Source: Hemibagrus wyckioides (taxonomy: Eukaryota > Chordata > Actinopteri > Siluriformes > Bagridae). Taken from it: 64,000 bases of DNA. Below are positions 1 through 10,368 of the stretch, one piece after another. A program made the position numbers and the translations under genes. Within the stretch, counting starts at the first letter, position 1; every line of letters starts with the position of its first letter. Where the stretch lies: positions 8,345,011 through 8,409,010 of the forward strand of contig NC_080723.1 in the NCBI RefSeq assembly GCF_019097595.1. The letters run 5' to 3'. The notes under the pieces are model-generated. The model was not told where the DNA came from. It did not search any database and saw nothing but the letters and a program-made list of their open reading frames with translations.

Positions 1-421
1 ATTCCTCTTATACTATAGCGATTTCTTTATACCACACAATAACAATACACACCTTGGCATGTCACTGATTTTGATGGTTTATAGTTAAGATGTTAGGGAT
101 ATAATGTTAGGGAATGTACGAGAGACAAGTTACTTCCTGTCATGAGTTACGTTAGAGCTGCAATAAATAGTTCCCTCTCCAGCCTCTACCCCCTCTTCTC
201 TCTCACAGAAAATAACCCCTCATTTTGCATTTTTCTATTTATCCTGAACATTTTACAAGATACGCTGACTGTTACAAAGCACTGACATTCGAGACCCCTT
301 CGGTGAATGTTAAATAAAATTCAGCACATCAAAGATAATATGATAATTATTAGGCTTAGATTATGTGGAGCATGTGGCATTTAAGTCCCTGTGTATTGTA
401 AGAGCTGTTACTATGGAAATA

Positions 422-525
422 TAAGCTAAGCTAAGCTAAGATAAGATAAGATAAGATAAGATAAGATAAGATAAGATAAGATAAGATAAGATAAGATAAG
501 ATAAGATAAGATAAGATAAGATAAG
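422..525. repeat. Pentanucleotide array, TAAGC then TAAGA
   Basis: A few TAAGC units turn into about 17 perfect TAAGA units. The preceding roughly 60 bases (gagctgttactatggaaa) recur at 22888-22907, so the array sits at the end of an interspersed element. Confidence 0.9.
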
Positions 526-806
526 CCTCATGTTGCAGCTAGAATTATAGTTATACGCAAATACACAAACCATGCACACCTTCTGACCTATGAGATTGGA
601 GAATTCAACCGCACTGTGGTATAAATAATGTTAAGGATTGTAATATAAATCTAGTGAGAGCAGTAAGAGCACTGAGGAGCTGAGACACATTCAGAGAGTA
701 CAGAAGGGCAATCTTTATTTCCATTTATATAAAGATCTGTGAAGAGCAATAGAGAGACAGGGTTACGGAGAGCTTCCAGAGAAACATTTAATAGGTCTGT
801 GTTAAT

Positions 807-808
<2 letters not shown>

Positions 809-839
<31 letters not shown>
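809..839. repeat. AC microsatellite
   Basis: About 15 uninterrupted AC units. Confidence 0.95.
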
Positions 840-840
<1 letters not shown>

Positions 841-1059
841 CAAACAAAGCATGCAGAGTATTTCTTTTCATGCTCAGTCTCGTCTGTACATGTTGCTTGT
901 GCATTTTTTCTTGTGGTGTTGAACCTCTGTGCTTTCTCACTGCTGACATATGAAAAGGAAAAAAAAGAAGAAAGGATTAAACCAAGACAAAGAGCATGAT
1001 GTTGAACAGCATCTGATTATGTTGCTGTAGAGTATAGAGTGAGTATAGCTAGATGTCTT

Positions 1060-1750
1060 GTGGACTGAATGTGTAGAGCTGCTTTAATCTCTCACTGCAG
1101 CGGAGGTGCTGAAAGGGTTAAGCAGCAAAGCTCCTACATACTCACACAGAGAGAGAGAGCGAGAGAGAGAGAGAGAGAGAGAAGCAGAAACGAGAGAAGG
1201 CTTTACAGTATTAAGGGCTGTAGTGCTGCATGGCTGCGGAGACAGTCGTCCTCTCTGGATGGGAGTATCCATAGTAACCAGGCAGAGGGAGGACGTGGAG
1301 CGCCGGACCAAGAGCGAGGGAGCGAGCAAATGGGATAGAAGGGAAGAAAGATTGAAAACGATAGAGAGAGAAAGCGAGAGAGGGGAGGAGAGTGACTGAG
1401 AGAGACATGTTGAAACGGAGACTTCCGTAGCTGGAAGAAGGTCCCTGTGAACTGGAGTAGCGTGAGCCAACCGGAGAAAGAGAAGGAGAGTAAGTAACAA
1501 GGGTTTTCTACATCAATGCATCCTTTCAGAACGTGTATGTGACTCATCTTCTCGCTGTAATATTACTGCCATCTTAGGAAAAGAAAAAGGGAGAAAGACA
1601 GAAGGAGAAAAAGAGAGAGGAAGAAAGAGAGGGAAAGAGAGAGAGAGAGAGATATTCTCTGTGTATGAAGCTACTTTGTCATGTAGTGAACGGTCTCCCA
1701 TGGTCTTACTGTCTCAGGTCACGCACAGTTTCATCTGCAATAAAGCTAGG
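1060..1750 (+). promoter_or_regulatory. Possible internal first exon or purine-rich regulatory block
   Basis: 1084-1490 is richer in G and CpG than its surroundings, strongly purine-biased, and ends in a consensus-like donor (GTAAGT at 1490). A second stretch, roughly 1580-1749, ends at another strong donor (GTGAGT at 1750). ANKS1B is known to use internal promoters. Against this, the only open frames are short and low-complexity, no TATA or initiator is clear, and the second donor would be in the wrong phase for the 10261 exon if read from its ATG at 1665. Weak evidence. Confidence 0.2.
1149..1182. repeat. GA microsatellite
   Basis: GA repeat with single C interruptions, inside the purine-rich block. 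Confidence 0.9.
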
Positions 1751-1754
1751 TGAG

Positions 1755-1782
1755 TTCTCTCTCTCTTTCTCTCTTTCTCTCG

Positions 1783-1838
<56 letters not shown>
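1755..1838. repeat. Compound CT/CA microsatellite
   Basis: An imperfect CT tract passes directly into about ten CA units, immediately after the GTGAGT at 1750. Confidence 0.9.
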
Positions 1839-1908
1839 TTATGGTTGCTGCCTTTAATTTCTTTCTGCAGATTTAATCTGGTTTTACTCACTTTCTATCA
1901 GTTTAAAA

Positions 1909-1947
1909 GTGTGTGTTTCTGTGTGTGTGTGTGTGTGTGTGTGTGCG
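1909..1947. repeat. GT microsatellite
   Basis: GT repeat with few interruptions, ending in gcgcacgc. Confidence 0.9.
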
Positions 1948-2435
1948 CACGCATGCACCCTCCTGTCCTCATGTACCCGAGGTCACTTGGTGTGCAGGTG
2001 AAATGCAACTTTATTCTGCATTGTGTATTTGTGAACGCAGCAGCAACGATGCAGTAATGCCTTAACAGTGATGTGGTTTAACTCCGCTGTATTTAGCGCC
2101 TGTGTTTTAGCCCCACACTGCTGTAATCATCTCATCACTATGCCACTTGCATTCAGCTGAGTTAGGTTCTCTGCAGTGCTCCGGTCTCAGCACTCAGTCC
2201 AGCCATTAGAACAGTAAAGTTTATTATGTAGTATGTCTATTCCTCCACTACCAGGCCACCGTCTGTCTGAGATTCACGTTCACGTTATGAACCAGTTTTA
2301 GAATTTATTTTGGAATCATCAGTGAATCAATGAACGGAGCAGATTTTCAGCCTGATCTAATCCCAGCAGGGTCAAGGTCACAGCAAGGGCAAATGTCTGA
2401 AATAATTTTTCTTCAATAGCTTCTTTTGTGTTTCT

Positions 2436-2611
2436 ATGGGCAAAAGTATGTGCACCCTTGACCATCCCACTCATAGGTGTTTTCTTCCCCAAACTGTTTC
2501 TCATCACACAGTTGTAGAAAATGTCTTTGTGTGCTGTAGCATTACAATTTCCCTTCACTGGAAGAGTCCAAGCACATTGTTCCAGAATGACAAGGCCCCT
2601 GTGCACAAATC
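2436..2611 (+). mobile_element. Tc1/mariner-derived repeat fragment (family with GGGCAAAAGTATGTGCACCC end)
   Basis: It begins with the terminal-repeat-like string gcaaaagtatgtgcaccc and ends in a decayed transposase piece reading FQNDKAPVHK, where active relatives have F-Q-x-D-N-A-P-x-H. The same family recurs reversed at 42945-43318 and forward at 58186-58570 and 60539-60854. Confidence 0.7.
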
Positions 2612-3708
2612 TTGTTTGGGTTTTTCTTTTCTGTGCTGTACATAGTTATCTGATGTGATTATATATATATATATATATACTTATATAAGTCTGTAGTAAT
2701 GATGGAAGGTCTGGACCTACACCCAAGGGCTACCAGGAGCTAATGGCCTCTTTTAACAACATGAGTACAGAAGATAGTGTGACATACCCAAGATATTCAT
2801 GATGAGTTGTATGGTTGTATATCGATTGATTTTTTAAAATATACCAGACACATTGGTTCTGAGAGTATTGCTTTAATGTGAAGTGGAAGCGAGCATGTTG
2901 GGTGATTGATTGCTAACAGTAGATTAGAGCTTAGATTAGAATTGACTGCAGGATGATTTCTTTGGAATGGGATTCCACTGGATTGTCAGCTGCCTGTATG
3001 CCAACTCTACACCTTGTAGTCTGTCTTGATCCACAGCAGGAGTAACTTTTACAATAATCTTTTTACTTATTTTTTTATTTAGTCTTTATTTTAGCAGCAA
3101 AAGCACATTGAGTGTCCTGGCCAAGAAGCAGCCATACATACAAACAAGCACACAAACATCATACAAATGAAATCAAATTACAATATAATAAAATGTATAA
3201 TGGTAAGAGGATCAGTATTTGTACATAACCTGAACAAGTGTACCCCACCTTACTCATTTTATGAGTTTTATGATTTTGACAAGAATGGACATTTGAATCC
3301 AATGGAGTAACATGAGCTTGGCTTGTTCGTGAATGGGATCCACTACACAATTAACTGGTGTCCATTATACTACAGCCTGTAAAACACACTCTTCTCTGAT
3401 TTATATCATGTAAAGAAATCTAAAAATAATAATAAGAGATTACTTTATTCTGATAGTGTTAGAGAGGAGGATGGTTAGAATTCCTTCTCTGTGTGTGAAA
3501 GGGAACACGTTTGCTCGCTGTAGGTGGAACCAGTCGCTGCCTAGTCGCTGTAGGTGCAAGGAAAATAAATTGATTACAGCTTAGTAAAAGATTGAACCTA
3601 TGACTGCATGTGTTACTTGCAAGTATTTCTTTTTTAAGTTCAGGCTCTGACTGTTTTGTCTCACACAGAGAATAAAAAGTAGAAACGTCCATACACACAA
3701 TCTGCACA

Positions 3709-3711
3709 AAC

Positions 3712-3746
<35 letters not shown>

Positions 3747-3750
3747 CACA
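3709..3750. repeat. AC microsatellite, interrupted
   Basis: AC units broken by two AAAC interruptions. Confidence 0.9.
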
Positions 3751-3889
3751 GAGGGTGTTTCTTTTCTTTGTGAGACATAGGGACATCTTTGTTCCTTTAT
3801 AAATGTCTGTCAGTTTTTTTTGGTTCATGTACTACAGTAATATTCTACATTTCGTGAGAAATCTGAGTGTGTGTACATATATGTATACA

Positions 3890-3916
3890 TATTTATGTGT
3901 GTGTTTGTGTGTGTGT

Positions 3917-3950
<34 letters not shown>
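3890..3950. repeat. Compound GT/GA microsatellite
   Basis: A GT tract passes into about 16 GA units. Confidence 0.9.
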
Positions 3951-3953
<3 letters not shown>

Positions 3954-4420
3954 CAGAGCATATGCTAGTCCTGCATTTGTGTTTTATGTCACAGGACTTA
4001 TTTCAGTCTCCTACAGACTGCACACAGCTCCTGCATGTCCTGACTTTTATTGGCTATTATTTTCTTTAGTGGCTCTTCATCCTTTGCTCTGAATGTAGCT
4101 CTCTCGTACAGTATATGGCTTTACTGTGCTTTGGAGGCCTGTGTAAATTTTACACATAGCAACAGATCTGTCTTTATAGTTGCTAGGTAACTGCCTGACT
4201 CTGCTTCCTCTGTGTTTCTTTCCGTTGGTCAGGATGTGCTGGCTATAAATGCAGTTGATGAATTATTACTGATTATAAACGGGTTAAAGATGGAGCCGAG
4301 TCAGGATGGTGCACGGGTTTGAACATCAGCTGACTGATTAATTGAGAGTTGGGAGCAGTAAAAACTCCCCGTCTCTGAATTATGAATTAAGGCAATGAAG
4401 AGATCCGTAAGAGCCCCCCA

Positions 4421-4459
4421 ACACACACACACACACATACATACACACACACACACACC
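4421..4459. repeat. AC microsatellite, interrupted by ATAC
   Basis: AC repeat with two ATAC interruptions. It lies 60 bases before the larger GT/GC tract of opposite polarity. Confidence 0.9.
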
Positions 4460-4509
4460 TTATTACACTCATATTCATCATTTGATATCAGGTGAATTTT
4501 ATCTAATAA

Positions 4510-4517
<8 letters not shown>

Positions 4518-4541
<24 letters not shown>

Positions 4542-4645
4542 TGCGCGTGTGTGTGTGCGCGTGCGTGTGTGTGTGTGTGTGTGTGTGCGCGTGCGCGTGC
4601 GTGTGCGTGTGTGTGCGCGTGCGTGTGCGTGTGTGTGTGTGTGTG
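4518..4645. repeat. Long GT/GC alternating purine-pyrimidine tract
   Basis: 128 bases of almost perfect purine-pyrimidine alternation, mostly GT with many GC steps. The open frames across it on both strands are artefacts of the dinucleotide pattern. Confidence 0.95.
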
Positions 4646-5424
4646 ATGTAAGAGTAAGTGACCTCAGTCCTGAGGTGACGAGTCTGCATGCACACACACA
4701 AAATATTTAACATCCTAGAAGGTAAAAATATCTTGATTTTAGTTAGATTTATCTAGTTTTTACTTATTAGGAGACTACAATAAACCACTGTATGTTTATT
4801 ACAATTATTTATACTGAAGCTTTTACTAATTTTGAGCTTGAGTTTTGTTCCATTGCCAAATAAATAATTCTGCTCATTTTAATTGTATATTTCTAGACAG
4901 AACCAATATTATCTGGCAAAAAATGATTATTCTTTAGAAATAGGTTTAATAATTTAAATAATTTAATTTCTTTATTTAATGTTATCTTAATAATAGAAAA
5001 TTTGCTATTTAAGATGTTTTTGCTTACTCATCATGTCTACTGCCTCGTTCGACTTACCTTAGAAGTCAGTTTCGATCTCCATGCTTTCAAGATACAAAAT
5101 TAGAAAGCACCATGTTTCTCTTCTGCTGACGAACAGTGGTGTGATTTTCCTCCTGTATGCTGACTGATCTAAAGTAAATGCTTTACATACAGTATAACTT
5201 AAAGAAAGATATTTTGTTATCTTCTAATGCTGGGAGCAGCGATGCTGATTTCACGTTGATGAGATTGTACCAGGCTCCCAACTGGGAATTCTGTGTTGTG
5301 GATGCATTACCTAGGTCTTTGGTTTTTCATAATCAGAAGTCAGAAATGACCTGTAGTCAAATGCAGTATATACCCCAGGGCTTGCAGCTAATCAGAGTCC
5401 TCATGTGTCTCTAACTGAAAGATG

Positions 5425-7292
5425 GAGTGAGCAAGTGAATGAGTGAATGAGTGAGTGAGTGAGTGAGTGAGCGAGTGAACCAATGAGTGAGTGAGTGAGT
5501 GTGTTAGTGAGCAAATTAATGAATGAGTGATTGAGTGAATGAATGAGTGAGTTAGTGAGTGAGTGAGTGAGTGAGTGAGCAAATGAATGAATGAGTGAGT
5601 GAATGAGTGAGTTAGTGAGTGAGTGAGTAATTGAGTGAGTGAGTGAGTGAATGAATGAGTGAGTGAGCAAATGAGTGAGTGAGTGAGTGAGCAAATGAAT
5701 GAATGAGTGAGTGAATGAGTGAGTTAGTGAATGAGTGAGTGAGTGAGTGAGCAAATGAGTGAGTGAGTGAGTGAGCAAATGAATGAATGAGTGAGTGAAT
5801 GAGTGAGTTGGTGAATGAGGGAGTGAGTGAATGAATGAGTTAGTGAGTGAGTAATTGAGTGAGTGAGTGAGTGAGTGAATGAATGAGTGAGTTAGTGAGT
5901 GAGTGAGTTAGTGAGTGACTGAGTTAGTGAATGAGTGAGTGAGTGATTTAGTGAGTGAGTAATTGAGTGAGTGAGTGAGTGAGTGAGTGAATGAATGAGT
6001 GAGTGAGTGAGTGAATGAATGAGTGAGTGAATGAATGAGTGAGTGAGTGAGTTAGTGAGTGAGTGAGTGAGTGAGTAATTGAGTGAGTGAGTGAGTGAAT
6101 GAATGAGTGAGTGAGTGAGCAAATGAGTGAGTGAGTGAGCAAATGAATGAATGAGTGAATGAGTGAGTTAGTGAATGAGTGAGTGAGTGAGCAAATGAGT
6201 GAGTGAGCAAATGAATGAATGAGTGAGTGAATGAGTGAGTTAGTGAATGAGTGAGTTAGTGAGTGAGTGAGTAATTGAGTGAGTGAGTGAGTGAGTGAGT
6301 GAGTGAATGAATCAATGAATGAGTGAGTGAGCAAATGAGTGAGTGAGTGAGCAAATGAATGAATGAGTGAGTTAGTGAATGAGTGAGTGAGTGAGCAAAT
6401 GAGTGAGTGAGTGAGTGAGCAAATGAATGAGTGAGTGAATGAGTGAGTTAGTGAGTGAGTGAGTGAGTGAGTTAGTGAGTGAGTGAGTGAATGAATGAGT
6501 TAGTGAGTGAGTGAGTTAGTGAGTGAGTAATTGAGTGAGTGAGTGAATGAGTGAGTTAATGAGTGAGTGAATGAGTAATTGAATGAGTGAGTGAGTGAAT
6601 GAATGAGTGAGTTAGTGAGTGAGTTAGTGAATGAGTGAGTGAGTGATTTAGTGAGTGAGTAATTGAGTGAGTGAGTGAATGAATGAATGAGTGAGTTAGT
6701 GAGTGAGTGAGTGAGTGCGTGAGTGAGTGAGTGAGTGAGTAATTGAGTGAGTGAGTGAGTGAGTGAATGCGTGAGTGAGTGAGTGAGTAATTGAGTTAGT
6801 GAGTGAGTGAGTAATTGAGTTAGTGAGTTAGTGAGTGAGTTAGTGAGTGAGTAATTGAGTGAGTGAGTGAATGAGTGAGTTAATGAGTGAGTGAATGAGT
6901 AATTGAGTGAGGGAGTGAGGGAGTGAATGAATGAGTGAGTTAGTGAGTGAGTGAGTGAGTTAGTGAGTGAGTAATTGAGTGAGTGAGTGAGTAATTGAGT
7001 GAGTGAGTTAGTGAGTGAATGCGTGAGTGAGTGAATGAATGAGTGAGTTAATGAGTGAATGAGTGAGTTAGTGAGTGAGTAATTGATTGAGTAAGTGAGT
7101 GAATGAATGAGTGAGTGAATGAGTGAGTTAGTGAGTGAGTAATTGAGTGAGTAAGTGAGTGAATGAATGAGTGAGTGAATGAGTGAGTTAGTGAGTGAGT
7201 AATTGAGTGAGTTAGTGAGTGAATGAATGAATCAGTGAGTTATTGAGTGAGTGAGTTAGTGAGTGAGTGAGTTAGTGAATGAGTGAGTGAAT
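5425..7292. repeat. 1.9-kb tetranucleotide satellite, GAGT with GAAT, TAGT and CAAAT variants
   Basis: The basic unit is GAGT, interspersed with GAAT, TAGT, TAAT and five-base GCAAAT-type steps. These variants form longer higher-order modules of roughly 70-90 bases that recur, for example gagcaaatgaatgaatgag near 5578, 5692, 5774 and 6138. Stop codons are rare on the - strand, producing long Leu-Thr-His-Ser frames that are not genes. Confidence 0.97.
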
Positions 7293-8850
7293 GATATGGA
7301 GTAATATGGAGTAACAGTATGATATTGTGCATTCCATGAAGGAAAAGCATGTTGGAGAGAGATAATGAGACGAAAGAGAGAGGGATTTTGTGTTTGCTAT
7401 GTCATTAAAGGTCCCATGCTCCACTGGTGCAGTGAACACAAACAAAGCTGCTTTCATATTTATCCCATCAGGCTTCAGCGTGTGAGATCAGCCAGGATTC
7501 AGTGAGCTGAGAGCTCTGTGTCCATTGCTTTGGTCTGCTTGGATATTCTATATGTAAATGTCAGTCTTTAATGGTCACTGACTAGTTTAAGCATAACTAA
7601 CCCTGATTCACAAGTTTTACAAGTGACGATTCTGTACCTTAAGATCTTGTACACATATGTGTAAATAACGATGCACTGATTAAAATCATCTTTATCGAAA
7701 TGTAAGATAATCCTCTTACATTCATTTCAAGTTGATTTAAAATATTCTCCTAGTTTCTCCACAGTTGAATACTTAGAAATGTGAGCATGTAAGATTGCTC
7801 TAACACTGTAATATTGATAAATTCATATATACAGATTATCAGATCTAACTTTTGTACTGGCCACACACACCGTATCTGCAGATGCTTTGATTTGCTTTCC
7901 TGATCTGCTTTGTCAGTTCATGTAACAGTTGAAGATCACAGTCACTTTCATTGTACACTGGATTTCTTTATCTAATCACATCTGCTCCTCTTCACTCTCT
8001 CACGTCTGTTGAGACTAAATTATCATCTAAAATCCAAACCCCCTGCAGTTACACTGCAGATAAAAAGCATCCACACCTTATCTCCAGTCTGCAGTGATTT
8101 AAAGACGGTGCTCTATACAATCACTTGCCTTTAAAACCAGCAAAAAATTGGGGGATTGAAAAATGATGGATGATCACGTTTTTGTCAACCACTAAACGCA
8201 TGTAACATAAAGGCAAGGGAAAATGTATATGTCAGATATTAGTCAAGGTAATTCTAATATATCGCTTCATTAAATTAGATTGGATTCAGTTCAATTAAAC
8301 TTCATTGTCCGAGTACAAAGCCAAACTAAAATAACACATGATCCAGCGCATTTAATGAGATAATAAATTGAGGTGCAGTTCATGGTTTTAATCCACTATT
8401 TTAAGTCGTCACTAGAAAAATGACTTTAGTTCAAGGACAAAATCACACAAAGCAGAGAGACACCTCTGGTTTTGCCAAACAATGACCCACATGTGCAATT
8501 CCCACTCAGATTCATGCCTGCAGTTATGTCTGAGGTCTGGTTATGGTGTAGGAGACTGCTGTGGGATTTTACTACTGCTGCGTTGTTCAATTCAAAACAG
8601 CTAGACTTAAAGTATTTCTTGTTTTCTGTGTTTTAGAGTTTATTTTGAGCACTGAATATTTATTGAGTCTAAATTACTCAGTGTTCAGTAGTTCAGTGGC
8701 AGTTCAGTGCTTGGAACTATTTGATCATCCTACAGCAGTGCCATAGTCAAATGAACTCAAATAATAACTGCAGCTTTCTTCAAAATGCTTTTCAGTAATT
8801 AAGGCGCCAGTTCCCAGTTTTATTTATAATACATGATGAGATGCTCCTGA

Positions 8851-8851
<1 letters not shown>

Positions 8852-8884
<33 letters not shown>
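8852..8884. repeat. AG microsatellite
   Basis: About 16 AG units. Confidence 0.95.
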
Positions 8885-8888
<4 letters not shown>

Positions 8889-10260
8889 GGTTGTATTATT
8901 CCATCTATATGTGTTATAAAACATTAAGGGTTTATTACTGTTAGTCAGCTTGGCTATAGTGGTTGTTCAGTCACGCTACATCATTCACTCCTTCTCTTTT
9001 CTATTTGGTTTTATAGGGAAATTGCAACACCACAGTATAACAAAGTCATACTAAAAATTGTGTATTTCCAACTTTAGTGACAACAGTTTAGGGAAGAAGC
9101 CCATTCTGATGTGGTGGTCAGATGTGCACTAACATTTGACCATATAGTGAATGCTGTTAGATAAATGGTTCCTCAGTGTGGTACTTTGGATGTTTAACAC
9201 TCAAAAGGTTTCTCTAAACCTTTGTTTGAGAGTGGAGGGATGTGTTCAGTGTGGTTTAACTATAAGCCATACTACCAGTCTTCCTGTAAAGGCTCTGTCT
9301 ATAAAAAGAGAAGTGTGATCAATCCTGTATGAAAGAATGAATGAGTTAAGCATGTTGTCCATTAATATAAGAAAAGAGCTGGATGTTGATTCAACCATGT
9401 GTTAGTCTGGTGCATTTATGGCTCAATAATGTTGATTTTTGTAACTGAAAGCTAATGTATTTGAGTGTGTGTGTGTGTGTGTAGCAAAAATATTATAAAT
9501 CAGTGCCCCAGCAGCAGTTTTAATCCCACAGCAGTCACCTACACCCTAATCAGACCTCCAAAGTAACTGCAAAATCTGCACTACTCAGTAAACTAAACTG
9601 AGTGGGAGATGCACATGTGGGTCAGTGTTTGGCAAAAGCAGAAGTGTCTCTCTGTTGTCCGTGATTCTGACCTTGAATACATTTTGTCGTTTTCACACAC
9701 TTTGATGTTTATGTACACCTCACATAACGTGTGAATAGCGCATTGTGCAGCCTGGTACGCATTTGATTGGCTGATTTGGATATGAAAACAGATGTGTATT
9801 TTGTTGAAAACGACTACACATAGTTTGGATTGATGTATCACAGATTGCGTGTATAAGTCAGTGCTACATGACAGGTGTGCCAAGATGTAACAAGTTATTA
9901 CATTAGCGCTAGTTCGAGCAGGACTGCTTTTACCAAGGTAGCTCCATGTTCAACCAATTAGAAAAGGTCATGTGCCAAAGCCAGACTTTCTGGAACTACA
10001 GACATAACCCAGTTCATACTGGATTAAAATCAAGGATCTTGAAGATGATCATTTATACAATCAGCTCTCCCCAGGTGAGAGTAAGAGTGAATAGTGCGTA
10101 AAAGAAATATAATGATAATATCAGTAGGAATAATCTCAGTACATCCATGTAAAAGTTTTTGTTCTTCTTCTTCTTTCTTCTTGTTCTTCTTCTTCTTCTT
10201 CTTTTCATGTGTTTGGCTTGGTCCTCTCCTAACCTGTTGCTTCTGTTTTTCTTTCCTCAG

Positions 10261-10368
10261 GTTCTTAAGATCGGCTTGATAGGTCACAGAAAAAGAATTC
10301 TCGCATCACTTGGAGACAGACTTCACGAAGACACTCCACAGAAACCTCCACGAGCGATTTCCCTCAGG
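10261..10368 (+). CDS. ANKS1B: ANKS1B exon: C-terminal part of SAM domain 2
   Basis: 36 codons, phase 0 at both ends. The acceptor is a long pyrimidine tract ending ttcctcag; the donor is GTCAGT. It encodes [13 protein letters not shown] and continues through [11 protein letters not shown] and [10 protein letters not shown]. In AIDA-1 this is the last helix of the second SAM domain plus the first linker residues; the basic HRKR stretch has been described in the family as part of a nuclear localisation signal. It is the first recognisable coding exon in the window. The exon before it, carrying the rest of the SAM domain, was not found in 1-10260 and must lie further upstream. Confidence 0.93.

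Larger units (their letters stand above)
1..10260 (+). other. ANKS1B: Presumed ANKS1B intron, 5' part of window
   Basis: No coding exon was recognised here on either strand. The exon at 10261 starts in mid-SAM domain with a proper acceptor, so this DNA should be intron. It holds microsatellites (listed separately), a large GAGT/GAAT array at 5425-7292, a Tc1-type fragment at 2436-2611, a block with splice-like donors at 1060-1750, and AT-rich single-copy sequence. 7300-8850 and 8885-10150 show no recognisable element beyond a short LINE/SINE-tail-like piece near 8272-8330. A TTC-rich tract sits at 10160-10205 just before the exon. Confidence 0.6.

Noticed and set aside
1084..1547. Ser/Leu-rich - strand frames of up to 138 residues
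   Set aside because: Complement of a GA-rich block; low complexity.
4387..4713. Frames of Thr-His and Val-Cys repeats on both strands
   Set aside because: Dinucleotide repeat translation.
5388..6334. Long His-Ser-Leu-Thr repeat frames on the - strand
   Set aside because: Artefact of the GAGT tetranucleotide array.
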